The notes: generated by a model from the sequence alone, not told the origin. 43,681 bases of DNA from Candidatus Methylomirabilis sp. (GCF_028716865.1 NZ_JAQUOY010000023.1:1-43681); one strand, 5' to 3'; shown: positions 8,727-16,251, counted from the first letter of the stretch. Numbers and translations: made by a program.

Positions 8727-9848
8727 TTACATCGTTGATGATACCTTCACAAATCGATTGCCCTGGCCGACCAGGCCTCGGGGCCGAATGACGACCTTCT
8801 GCTCCGGATCGCTGACCACGTGGCCGATCTGCAAGGCCTCCCGGCCATGATGCTTCACGATCTCCACAAAGGACTCCGCATCCGCTTCAGCGACGACGGC
8901 ACAGAATCCGATCCCCATGTTGAAGACCTGGAACATCTCGTGATCGGGGATACCCCCCGATTTCTGGATCAGGGAAAATATCGGAGGGATCGGAGGAAAC
9001 CGGTCAATGACGTAGCCGACTGCGTGGGGCTTTGTATCTAGTCGCAACAAGTTCAGTAGCCCGTCGCTCGTGATGTGGGCGAGCCCGTTGATGGCCAGCG
9101 ATCGCTCAAGCGCCTCGACTACCTCCGGCACATAGATCAGGGTCGGCTCGAGAAGTTCTTCCCCCAGCGTTCGCCCAAGCTCCTCGAATCTGGTATCCAC
9201 CGAATACTTGTTCTGCGTGAACAGGACCTGCCGAGCCAGCGTCAAGCCATTACTATGGATCCCGCTGCTTCGGATGCCAATAATGACATCACCAGGAGTC
9301 ACGGCCCTGCCAACAATCACCTTATCGAGCGGAACATGGCCGACACACATCCCGACCAGATCGCATCCCCATCCCTCACGCTCTGATGCGAGCATCTCCC
9401 GGACCTGGGCGATCTCACCGCCGCAGATGGCGACCCCTGCGCGGCGCGCGCCTTCCTTCAACCCTTGCATGAGCTGATCGATGAGGTCCGGGTTCGCCTG
9501 CTGCACCGCGATATAATCCAGAAACGTCGTCGGGCGCGCGCCCACGCAGAGCACATCGTTCACATTCATGGCCACGCAGTCTATCCCGACCGTATCGAAC
9601 TTCCGCATCCTCTCTGCAACCATGAGCTTCGTACCCACCCCGTCGGTTGAGAGGGCTAGACCCATTCCATGACCGAGATCGATGACGTTCGCAAAAAAGC
9701 CGATAGGCAAGACCGGTTTCCCGACCCCTCGCACAAAGGCAAACGTTTCGCTCACCGTCTCGATCACCCGGGACAGCACCTGCTCTTCTCGCTCGACATC
9801 GACGCCGGCGCCGAGGTAGCTCGCTTCACCCTCTGGATGCTTCTGCAT
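8727..9848 (-). CDS. purM: Phosphoribosylformylglycinamidine cyclo-ligase
   Basis: PurM closes the imidazole ring of AIR in step five of purine synthesis, using ATP, in the cytoplasm. The 373-residue product carries LALSTDGVGTKLMVAERM (nucleotide-binding acidic motif), VGIDCVAMNVNDVLCVGARP, AICGGEIAQ and SSGIHSNGLTLARQ, all AIR-synthase motifs. It is slightly longer than the usual 345 or so residues because of a short N-terminal extension and a C-terminal tail. It stands alone on the minus strand without other purine genes next to it. Confidence 0.95.
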   Translation of the reverse strand: MQKHPEGEASYLGAGVDVEREEQVLSRVIETVSETFAFVRGVGKPVLPIGFFANVIDLGHGMGLALSTDGVGTKLMVAERMRKFDTVGIDCVAMNVNDVLCVGARPTTFLDYIAVQQANPDLIDQLMQGLKEGARRAGVAICGGEIAQVREMLASEREGWGCDLVGMCVGHVPLDKVIVGRAVTPGDVIIGIRSSGIHSNGLTLARQVLFTQNKYSVDTRFEELGRTLGEELLEPTLIYVPEVVEALERSLAINGLAHITSDGLLNLLRLDTKPHAVGYVIDRFPPIPPIFSLIQKSGGIPDHEMFQVFNMGIGFCAVVAEADAESFVEIVKHHGREALQIGHVVSDPEQKVVIRPRGLVGQGNRFVKVSSTM

Positions 9849-10058
9849 TTCCTCTGTCCTTTTACGTCAGAAAGCCTGGCGACGTCACCACGAACCAGTC
9901 AACCGCGAGTCAACAGTAAGAGATTCGCTGGGGCGCGTCAAGCAGTATCGTGGGTTGTCAGGGTGAAGACCACGGCTGCAATAAGAGGGTGAGCCGATTT
10001 ATACCCATTGAGGCGGCAGTGATGAATTTATCGCGTGGCGTGAATCAAGCGGGTCAGC

Positions 10059-10087
10059 TTGCGCATGGGAGCGCGAAGGAGTATGAT
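10059..10087 (+). promoter_or_regulatory. Possible promoter of hicBA
   Basis: TATGAT (10082-10087) matches the -10 consensus at five of six positions, preceded at 17 bases by TTGCGC (10059-10064), a weak -35. It lies about 55 bases before the hicB start. The surrounding 9849-10140 shows no gene. Confidence 0.35.
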
Positions 10088-10140
10088 CCGTTGGAAAAGA
10101 TCTGAAACGACTTTTCTCTTAGCCAAAAAAAGGGACGTTG

Positions 10141-10365
10141 ATGCGTTACTTCAAAGTGATCGTGGAGAAACATCCGGAGGGCTACGTGGCGTATCCCATG
10201 GGGCTCAAAGGGGTAGTGATCGGCGAAGGCGAGACCTATGAGGATGCCTTGGAGGATGTACGATCGGCCATCCGCTTCCACATCCAGACCTTTGGATCGG
10301 AGGCGCTGGAAGCTGAATCCCCCGTCCTGGACGCCTTCATTGCGGAGGCCACAGTCACGGTCTGA
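10141..10365 (+). CDS. hicB: HicB-family antitoxin
   Basis: Antitoxin of a HicAB-type module, 74 residues. The pattern YFKVIVEKHPEGYVAYPMGL followed by GEGETYEDALEDVRSAIRFH is the partial RNase H-like fold of HicB proteins (beta strands, Gly turn and helix). There is no C-terminal DNA-binding HTH or ribbon-helix-helix domain; this short form neutralises HicA by covering its active site. The ATG at 10141 has an AGGGA ribosome site; a TTG three bases earlier is a less likely start. The TGA stop overlaps the ATG of hicA. Antitoxin first is opposite to the E. coli hicAB order but common in the short-form group. Confidence 0.88.
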   Translation: MRYFKVIVEKHPEGYVAYPMGLKGVVIGEGETYEDALEDVRSAIRFHIQTFGSEALEAESPVLDAFIAEATVTV

Positions 10366-10604
10366 TGCCCACGTTTCCGGTAGATGTCCCGAAAGCAAGG
10401 GTCATTAAGCCATTGGAGCGGCTGGGCTTCCGGCTGGTCCGAGAGGGGCCGCATCTGGCGATGGTCCGCGAGAACCCGGATGGAACACAGACGTCCCTCA
10501 CCATACCTAATCACTCCGACATCAGAGGCTCGACGCTCCGCACCATCTGCATTCAAGCGGGTATCGCCCAAGACGAATTCCTGAAAGCCTACGAACAGAC
10601 ATGA
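10365..10604 (+). CDS. hicA: HicA-family mRNA interferase toxin
   Basis: 79-residue toxin with a double-stranded RNA-binding-like fold, predicted to cleave mRNA on ribosomes. VIKPLERLGFRLVREGPHLA holds the conserved histidine (here in GPHLAM, normally GSHH), and IPNHSDIRGSTLRTICIQAGI is the C-terminal HicA signature. The start overlaps the hicB stop. The catalytic region has Pro where many HicA have Ser, but the histidine is kept, so the toxin may be active. Confidence 0.88.
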   Translation: MPTFPVDVPKARVIKPLERLGFRLVREGPHLAMVRENPDGTQTSLTIPNHSDIRGSTLRTICIQAGIAQDEFLKAYEQT

Positions 10605-10703
10605 GTCGGGGCTCGATGACCCCGCGAATGCGCAGTGAGCTTTGTAGCACCAGTTTTCCTGCCCTAATCTAGCCGCGGATGAGACGCCTTGGGTACATTT
10701 GAG

Positions 10704-11192
10704 ATGCTCGGCGCCTACCTTAAAAGAATCTTCGACGTCACCAAACATGGGGACGCTAGAGAAGAAAGCTACTACTCTGGCCTGGAAGAACTCATTAACA
10801 ACTACGCAGAGTCTTCCGGCAAGAAAAAGACCCATGTCACAACCCTTCCCGAGAAAACCGGCCGCCCCGCCGCCCGGTTTGAAGGCGCAGGCGACAATCG
10901 CGTGAGGAGGTACCGATACAGCGAGCATGAGCAGCGGGTGTACATCAACGAAACTCAGTACTTTGAAGGGATCACTCAAGAAACCTGGGAATATCAGATC
11001 GGCGGCTATCAGGTGTTGAACAAATGGCTGAAGGACCGCAAGGAACGAATCCTCAGCCTCGAAGACCTCCAGCACTACTGCCGCGTCGTTACGGCGCTCG
11101 CCCGAACCATCCAGATCCAGGCCGAGATTGCCCGCTTGTATCCACAAGTCGAACAGGACACCCTGGCAGTTGAGCTGTCTCCGAAGGCTTGA
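10704..11192 (+). pseudogene. Type ISP restriction-modification enzyme, internal deletion remnant
   Basis: Open frame of 162 codons that joins the two ends of a very large type ISP (single-chain restriction-methylase-translocase) enzyme. The first part, LKRIFDVTKHGDAREESYYS then HVTTLPEKTGRP, is the N-terminal nuclease start of these enzymes. From AARFEGAGDNRVRRYRY on, with VYINETQYFEGITQETWEYQ and GGYQVLNKWLKDRKERILSL, it is the C-terminal target-recognition end. About 700-1000 residues of helicase and methylase domain expected in between are gone, with the frame kept. It cannot be an active enzyme. The ATG at 10704 is used; an in-frame TTG lies at 10689. It lies between two toxin-antitoxin pairs. 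That the fused product is made or useful is not known. Confidence 0.75.
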
Positions 11193-11401
11193 AGCGTCCA
11201 ACTAGAAGAGAACATCTGCGTGATGGCCCTCCGCTCGATCGTGCAGTCGAGAGAGTCCGTACACCCATTTCAAGCCGCATCCTCAACCGAATTGGCTATT
11301 TTCACCATACGGTAAAACTTCGTAATTTTCATCCTTACAAACCGTACTTAGGCATGATTAGAAGATGTGGCATATTACTGTTCATGGTATATTAATTGAG
11401 C

Positions 11402-11429
11402 TTGACACGTATACGAGGTGTGGTAATCT
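11402..11429 (+). promoter_or_regulatory. Promoter of vapBC, apparently leaderless
   Basis: Perfect -35 TTGACA (11402-11407), 16-base spacer, and TAATCT (11424-11429) as -10. Transcription expected about seven bases later would begin at the A of the vapB ATG at 11436, and no Shine-Dalgarno is present, so a leaderless mRNA is implied. The preceding 11193-11401 is AT-rich and holds no supported gene. Confidence 0.5.
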
Positions 11430-11435
11430 ATAGTC

Positions 11436-11711
11436 ATGGTAGTCAAACTCAAAGATACTTCACGTGAAGGTGTGGTAACGAGGATCGGTAGAGGGGCGCG
11501 GGTGGTAATTCCGGTCTCGCTCCGCAAGGCCCTGGCCCTCAGTCCCGGGGATCCCGTGGTCCTGAAGATCGAAGACGCGACGTTGCGGCTGATTCCGCTC
11601 CGTGAGGCCATTGCGGAGGCGCAACACCGCGTTCGCCGGTATATCCCGGCGGACGCCGGTCTGGTCGAGTCGCTGCTCCAGGACCGCCGGAGAGAGGTAC
11701 AGCGTGAGTAG
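11436..11711 (+). CDS. vapB: AbrB/SpoVT-fold antitoxin (VapB)
   Basis: 91-residue antitoxin. Residues 13-52 (VVTRIGRGARVVIPVSLRKA then LSPGDPVVLKIED) form the swapped-hairpin AbrB/MazE DNA-binding domain, which represses its own promoter in this family. The C-terminal helix rich in Arg and Ala (AEAQHRVRRYIPADAGLVES) is the part expected to bind the VapC toxin. The start is an ATG lying just behind the -10 element. The vapC start codon overlaps the last eight bases. Confidence 0.85.
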   Translation: MVVKLKDTSREGVVTRIGRGARVVIPVSLRKALALSPGDPVVLKIEDATLRLIPLREAIAEAQHRVRRYIPADAGLVESLLQDRRREVQRE

Positions 11712-12087
11712 GGTCGTCCTCGATGCGTCCGCGCTCCTCGCTCTGCTGAATCAGGAGGATGGAGCGGAACGAGTCGCCCCACTCCTGGCGGATGCGGTGA
11801 TTTCAACAGTGAACCTGGCGGAGGTCGTCACACGCCTAGCCATTGCAGGGATGCCGGAGGCCGCTATTCGGGATACCTTGGCCCTGCTTCCTCTGGAATC
11901 CGTCCCTCTTGATGTCGAGGACGCCATCGACCTGGGGCTACTTGCGCCCGTGACCCGGTCCTCGGGACTGTCGCTGGGCGATCGAGCCTGCCTGATTCTC
12001 GCCCGACGTCTGGGCACCACAGCCGTCACGGCGGATCAGGCATGGACGGGCATCGATGCGGGAGTACCTGTCGAGCTGATCCGTTAA
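11704..12087 (+). CDS. vapC: PIN-domain ribonuclease toxin (VapC)
   Basis: 127-residue PIN nuclease, a Mg2+-dependent RNase that in this family cuts tRNA or rRNA. The acidic residues are visible in order: Asp in VVLDASALLALLN, Glu in TVNLAEVVTRL, Asp in GLSLGDRACLILARRLG and Asp in TTAVTADQAWTG, so the active site is complete. The start is GTG at 11704 inside the end of vapB, preceded by GGAGAGAGG; the two are translationally coupled. Confidence 0.9.
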   Translation: MSRVVLDASALLALLNQEDGAERVAPLLADAVISTVNLAEVVTRLAIAGMPEAAIRDTLALLPLESVPLDVEDAIDLGLLAPVTRSSGLSLGDRACLILARRLGTTAVTADQAWTGIDAGVPVELIR

Positions 12088-12183
12088 GCGGGAGAATCAG
12101 CACAATTCTGACACAATTTCCCGGTATCGGCCGTGAGGGAAGGCAACAGCGGGCAATATAACTCGGATTTTAAAAAGAAGTGA

Positions 12184-12259
12184 TGGTGGGCAGGGGCGGA
12201 ATCGAACCGCCGACACCAGGATTTTCAGTCCTGTGCTCTACCTACTGAGCTACCTGCCC
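12184..12259 (-). tRNA. tRNA-Phe (GAA)
   Basis: 76-base cloverleaf on the minus strand. The acceptor 5' GGGCAGG pairs with 3' CCTGCCC, and the discriminator A and CCA are encoded. D-arm TAGCTCAG, anticodon loop ACTGAAAAT with GAA, and T-arm GGTTCGATTCC are present. Confidence 0.97.
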
Positions 12260-12481
12260 GAAACTACAAGGGGATGAGCCGATTACAAAAAGGCTCGATC
12301 TTTGTAGCACCGCGCAGATTATTTGTCAAGGAGTGTAGTTGCAGCTCAAACTGCACTATTGAGAACAGTGCAACCGCATGGTCTCCAGCCCCGAGATCGA
12401 TCGTTCTCACGATTGGCGAGCTTCGTCTCGGTGATGCACAATTTTGCGACATCTTAAGGAGCGTAGCCCCCGTTCAGTTGT

Positions 12482-13315
12482 TTACTGTGCGGGTGCCGCT
12501 GAGAGTTGCACCTTCGCCCAAAAGCTCAGCGGCTCGGGCCGATCGCCATGAGTTCTCGCTGTACCAGACCCTGCCCTCTCACCTGGGTCACCCCCTGGTA
12601 ATCCTCCACCGCGTTTCCCCCAACCACCACCGCGCCTCCCGCTCCCACGCCTCCCGCCTTGCCTGATCTTCGGCTCAAACTTTCCCGCCTCAATGCCGAG
12701 CTTCAGAGTCGAACCCGCAACTGCCCCGACCGCGTACGGACGATCGCTGGATGCCCGCAGAGGAACCTTCAGCTCGTACACTCCTGATCCCTGCGAATTT
12801 CCTACTCGCACGCTGATGCCCGGCACCTCGAAAGCTAAGAAGAGTTGGTGATCCTCCTTGCCGGGTCCGAGAAGCTCCAATTTCTCAAGTGATTGCTCCA
12901 CAACTTCTTCCGATTCCTCCGAACTGCGGGCATCCGTCCGATTGAATGGCGCCGATGTCTCCTGGCCCGGCAGTCCAATTGGATAATGAATCCCCAGCTT
13001 CTTACCATCTTCGGACTCCAGCCACACGGTCAACCCCGGTCCCACCATCCGCCGTCGGAACTGCTCCTCTGGAGCCATGAGACAGACATAGAGAAAGTCC
13101 GAGTCGTTTCGTATACCGAGGGAAATCTGCGAGTCTTTGAGATAAAAGAAATAGGATCTCCACTCGGTGGGGAGGCCGTCAATCACTATCTCATTGTTAT
13201 TCCACGAGCTCGATAGTTCGGCTGTGGTGCTGCAACCTCCCATGAGGGCGCTCACAAGAACGATAAGGCATGCCACACCAAAAGGCGCAACGCGCCCTAC
13301 CGCCGCTCTTCCCAA
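12482..13315 (-). CDS. Predicted lipoprotein with Gly/Arg-rich segment
   Basis: Envelope lipoprotein of unknown function. The signal segment VACLIVLVSALMGGC ends in a lipobox. The early mature part (NEIVIDGLPTEWRSYFFYLK followed by GIRNDSDFLYVCLMAPEE) resembles the start of a carbohydrate-binding family-9-like beta-sandwich, in which an IDGxxxEW strand leads. Later there is a Gly/Arg-rich stretch of about 40 residues (GGRRGSGRRGGGWGKRGG). TTG at 13315, with GGAG five bases before it, gives a normal lipoprotein signal of 27 residues; an ATG at 13396 would add 27 more residues and has no ribosome site. The gene stands between tRNA-Phe and a receiver-protein gene. A surface role is inferred. Confidence 0.65.
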   Translation of the reverse strand: MGRAAVGRVAPFGVACLIVLVSALMGGCSTTAELSSSWNNNEIVIDGLPTEWRSYFFYLKDSQISLGIRNDSDFLYVCLMAPEEQFRRRMVGPGLTVWLESEDGKKLGIHYPIGLPGQETSAPFNRTDARSSEESEEVVEQSLEKLELLGPGKEDHQLFLAFEVPGISVRVGNSQGSGVYELKVPLRASSDRPYAVGAVAGSTLKLGIEAGKFEPKIRQGGRRGSGRRGGGWGKRGGGLPGGDPGERAGSGTARTHGDRPEPLSFWAKVQLSAAPAQ

Positions 13316-13473
13316 TGATGCTCCAGACCCTCCTTCCACGATCCTGTTCCACGGACTGAGGTCCCGGCGACTAGCACTATTGGTCGGTAGGCTCATGGAT
13401 CACAGCAACCGGATCGTCATCTGCGTGGAGATAGGTTGCATTCCGGAGAAGCTAAGACACAATGGCTATACGC

Positions 13474-13917
13474 CTACTGGAAACAATCGAATTCGCCCTG
13501 ATCACGATCATCCTCAGCCGTTCCATCGGCATTACCTCCTTCTGCCGAGGGGGACGGCAAAAGGGCGCGCTTGATTGTTTCATGGAGCTGGTCGAATCCG
13601 CAGGGCTTGGGAAACACAGCGAAGGCCCCCAGCCGTTGGGCTTTCGAGGCTATCGCCTTCTCGAGGCCGGTGACGAGGACGACCTTGATCCACGGGTACG
13701 CCACCCGAATCTTCTCCAGCAGCTCGATGCCGTTCATCCTCGGCATCATAAAATCGGTAATGACGAGACCATAGGACATCGAGGACTGCCGCAGGAGTCC
13801 CCATGCGAACGCTCCATTAGGGGCGGTGGTTATGCTGTACCCTTGCCTGCCTAACAGGTCTGCCAACAGGGCGCGATTCCCCTCGCAATCATCGACCACC
13901 AAGATGCTGCCGACCAC
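13474..13917 (-). CDS. Single-domain response regulator (receiver)
   Basis: CheY-like receiver without output domain, 147 residues from the GTG chosen here. All key residues are seen: acidic pair in SILVVDDCEG, phosphoacceptor Asp in LVITDFMMPRMNGIELL, Thr in VVLVTGLEK and Lys in AVFPKPCGFDQL. The C-terminal 20 residues are polar and unstructured. A longer frame from ATG 14022 would overlap the preceding Spy-like gene by 38 bases and add 35 residues with no domain, so the GTG just before the receiver is preferred, though neither start has a strong ribosome site. No histidine kinase is encoded nearby, so the partner is elsewhere or the gene works with the sigma cassette upstream. Confidence 0.8.
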   Translation of the reverse strand: MVGSILVVDDCEGNRALLADLLGRQGYSITTAPNGAFAWGLLRQSSMSYGLVITDFMMPRMNGIELLEKIRVAYPWIKVVLVTGLEKAIASKAQRLGAFAVFPKPCGFDQLHETIKRALLPSPSAEGGNADGTAEDDRDQGEFDCFQ

Positions 13918-13984
13918 TTGTCCCGCTCGAGAAGGCTCGTCGTCTCGTGCGATATTGGAAGAAGCCCTGCGGTGGCCCCGCAAC

Positions 13985-14476
13985 TTAGTGCCCCTCCTCA
14001 AGCAGTTTCCGCATCTCCGCACGGATTTCGTTCAATCGTTGTCGACGCTGCTTCGCCTTGGCCAGCTGCTCGGGGGTGAGCAGCTTGCGAACCTCCAGGG
14101 CAACCTGCAGCGACTCGTGCATGAGGGGTTCTCGGAGCTTGCCGATCTGCTGGATCAGCGGGGCAAGGTCTTCGGCCTTCACCGGACCGGGGACATAGAG
14201 TTTCTCGGCCAACTGCTCGCGCGCAGACCGGAGCTGCCGCCGGAGGGTCTCAAACTTGGGGCGATGGCTCGCCACAATCTGTCTGACTTGCGCCTGCTGA
14301 GTCTCCGTGAGCCCCGCCCCCTGAACGAGCTGAAGGAGGAACATCTCGTCGGTTGGGTGCCCCCACCCCGCGCCCCGGCCTCCGGGCGGCTGGCCAAAGG
14401 CCGAGGCTGTCCAAAGGCCTATCGCCATGACTCCCAGCAGGATCCCCGCCCCATGCCACGTCTTATGTGTTCTCAT
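13985..14476 (-). CDS. Spy/CpxP/CnrX-like periplasmic protein
   Basis: 163-residue exported helical protein. The signal peptide is GILLGVMAIGLWTASAFG. Mature helices carry TETQQAQVRQIVASHRPKFE and LLTPEQLAKAKQRRQRLNEI, the repeated LTxxQ pattern of the Spy/CpxP and heavy-metal sensor family. A near-perfect GGGGAGGAG site seven bases before ATG 14476 decides the start over an in-frame start at 14515. The start lies inside the end of the anti-sigma gene. Position third in an ECF sigma/anti-sigma operon parallels CnrYXH, in which the periplasmic Spy-like protein senses metal. Several His (GWGHPTDEM, ASHRPK, EEGH at the end) could bind metal. The sensing role is inference. Confidence 0.8.
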   Translation of the reverse strand: MRTHKTWHGAGILLGVMAIGLWTASAFGQPPGGRGAGWGHPTDEMFLLQLVQGAGLTETQQAQVRQIVASHRPKFETLRRQLRSAREQLAEKLYVPGPVKAEDLAPLIQQIGKLREPLMHESLQVALEVRKLLTPEQLAKAKQRRQRLNEIRAEMRKLLEEGH

Positions 14477-14999
14477 GTCTATCTCCTCCCCATGAATCCT
14501 CCACTGACGCGTCATCGCGCGTCCATGTCTCTCCCAGCCCGCCCAGCACGTCGTCGTCCTCCTTGTCCAGCATCATTTCCGGCTCGGTGAGACGCCGAGC
14601 GGACTGAAGTACTTGAGTCTCCTCATCACTCGGCGCCGACAGACCGGCGGACACCTCCGCAAGGAAACCCAGGGTGCCGGCCTCGTCAAGCGTCGGCTGC
14701 CTTTGTACCAGGACCTGGGTGTCACGCCACAGCCACACTTCGACCCCCGCCACGATCACTCCCGCTGCAAGCATGGCGGCCACCATGGCCCGACGTGGCC
14801 AGAAAGCCCTCCTCCGAGGACGGACCGTGAGTGCGGATGGCATCCGTTCAAGTGCGTGGTCAATCTGCTCAAGGTCTCGGACCAACTGGCGGTAGCGGCC
14901 CGCACAGGTGGCGCAAGCCTCGAGGTGAGCCAGGTCCGCGGCACGGCCTTCACCGTAATGGATGAGCAGCAGGCTTCGATCATGCAAACAGCGTATCAT
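14463..14999 (-). CDS. Anti-sigma factor, ZAS type
   Basis: 178-residue membrane protein that should hold the ECF sigma factor inactive. The cytoplasmic part has the HLEACATC motif near residues 25-32 (HxxxCxxC, the zinc-binding anti-sigma signature), followed by one membrane helix at about residues 70-90 (MVAAMLAAGVIVAGVEVWLW). The periplasmic or distal part ends in an acidic region. The gene overlaps the ECF sigma gene by ATGA and the Spy-like gene by 14 bases, so all three are cotranslated. Confidence 0.8.
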   Translation of the reverse strand: MIRCLHDRSLLLIHYGEGRAADLAHLEACATCAGRYRQLVRDLEQIDHALERMPSALTVRPRRRAFWPRRAMVAAMLAAGVIVAGVEVWLWRDTQVLVQRQPTLDEAGTLGFLAEVSAGLSAPSDEETQVLQSARRLTEPEMMLDKEDDDVLGGLGETWTRDDASVEDSWGGDRHENT

Positions 15000-15523
15000 G
15001 AGTGCTCCTCAAGCCCCTTGCGCAGGCACGCCACCGCCCGAAACAGATGACGCTTCACACTGCCGGGGCTGAGACCCAAAACCTCGGCGACGTGCTGGGT
15101 AGACCACGCTTCGAGATGACGCAACACGAAGACCTCTCGCTGTCGTTGGGAGAGCCGCCGGAAGGCGCGCCAGATGTGCTCACGGGTCTCTCCGGTCAGT
15201 GTGGCCGCTTCCGGCGTCGGGTCACGGTCTACGATCTCGACCTCCTCGAGGGCCCCGTGCCAGAGGCGCCACCACGCCGCCCGCTGCCGATCGCGACAGG
15301 CGTTGACCGCGACCCGCGTGAGCCATGGACCCCACGCCACAGCGCGGTCTGTTGCCCGGTAACTTTCGACGAGCTTGAGGAACACCTCGTGGGTGACGTC
15401 CTCGGCCTCCTGGGAATGCCGTAACAGGAGGCGGCACAGACGCAGCAGTCGCGGAGCGTGTTCCCGGTAGAGCGCCTCACACTGCGCGTACCATGGTGAG
15501 CGGTCGTCAAGGCGTCCATCCAT
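14996..15523 (-). CDS. ECF-family RNA polymerase sigma factor
   Basis: 175-residue sigma factor with only regions 2 and 4. Region 2 shows EHAPRLLRLCRLLLRHSQEA then EDVTHEVFLKLVESY; region 4 shows FRRLSQRQREVFVLRHLEAW and TQHVAEVLGLSPGSVKRHLF, the HTH for the -35 element. Its stop overlaps the start of a ZAS anti-sigma gene, then a Spy/CnrX-like gene follows. The target promoter is not identified; no matching duplicated element was found in the region upstream, which is filled by an inverted-repeat element from 15544. Confidence 0.92.
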   Translation of the reverse strand: MDGRLDDRSPWYAQCEALYREHAPRLLRLCRLLLRHSQEAEDVTHEVFLKLVESYRATDRAVAWGPWLTRVAVNACRDRQRAAWWRLWHGALEEVEIVDRDPTPEAATLTGETREHIWRAFRRLSQRQREVFVLRHLEAWSTQHVAEVLGLSPGSVKRHLFRAVACLRKGLEEHS

Positions 15524-15543
15524 TATGTGATCTCACTACTAAG

Positions 15544-15950
15544 AACGAATGGGCCCCCCTGTTGGTTGACAGAGACAGTCGCTTTTTCTAATCCTTGCGA
15601 CCAACTGCATGGAGGGCCTTGCAGTCCTGCAAAGCGCTTCTCAGGGAGTGAAGAGGGCTGGTCCTTCCCATTGAGTCGGTCAGAGCGGAGCAGATATCTT
15701 CGTCTCATCGTCAAACGGGAGTCCCCTGTGACTTTCTGCTCGCCGGTCCGTGAATCGATGGGTCGCCTCTATTGATCTATTACGCTGGAACTCTGCCCTA
15801 GGTGACGCCAACAACACCATCGGCTTCATATCCCGCATCAACGATCAAGCGTACCTTCGTTACCGGATCGCTTCACGAAACGTATAACCACGCGACAATC
15901 AAGACGAGCAGGTCGAGTCTCCTGTCAACCAACAGGGGGGCTCATTCGTT
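15544..15950. mobile_element. 407-bp element with about 33-bp terminal inverted repeats
   Basis: The left end (15544-15576) reads AACGAATGGGCCCCCCTGTT then GGTTGACAGAGAC. The right end is its reverse complement at 15917-15950, with one substitution and one inserted base. The interior has no gene that can be supported; short frames in it are unconvincing. The layout suits a MITE or a decayed insertion sequence. No clean target-site duplication is seen: flanks are ACTAAG and AATAAA. It separates the ECF sigma gene from the PEGA-like genes. Confidence 0.55.
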
Positions 15951-16130
15951 AATAAAGGGGAAATGGACGTATCACAGAGGCAAGAGGCGACGTGGCGCAG
16001 CAGTTCGCCAAAAAGCCCAGTGCTGGCCCTTTCCTCTGTTGTTGTGCTGTGACTAAACGAATAACGAAGCGTAAAATCTAATTTTATTGAGACTTGCACG
16101 AATAATGTAGACTGTGGTTGCCTTCGTTCT

Positions 16131-16191
16131 GTTCATGGTGCGCTCGTCGAACCATGGGCGGATCAGCCTTCGACACGCTCAGGCTGAACGG
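16131..16191. repeat. Palindromic intergenic repeat pair
   Basis: Two adjoining imperfect palindromes: GTTCATGGTG..CGAACCATGG (16131-16161) and AGCCTTCGACACGCTCAGGC (16165-16191). The same kind of sequence recurs at 41832-41909. Such GAACCATGAAC and CCTTCGACAGGCTCAGG units are frequent dispersed intergenic repeats in many genomes. It lies 60 bases before the PEGA-like lipoprotein start. Confidence 0.6.
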
Positions 16192-16251
16192 AAAGGTACG
16201 CAGTTCGCGTTCTATTACCTATGTAAGACTCAATGGAAGGAGGACGAGGGG

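Noticed and set aside
15527-16056. Short frames inside the 407-bp inverted-repeat element
   Set aside because: They share similar RTNGPPCWLTE-like starts only because the terminal repeat is translated twice. No transposase motif is seen.
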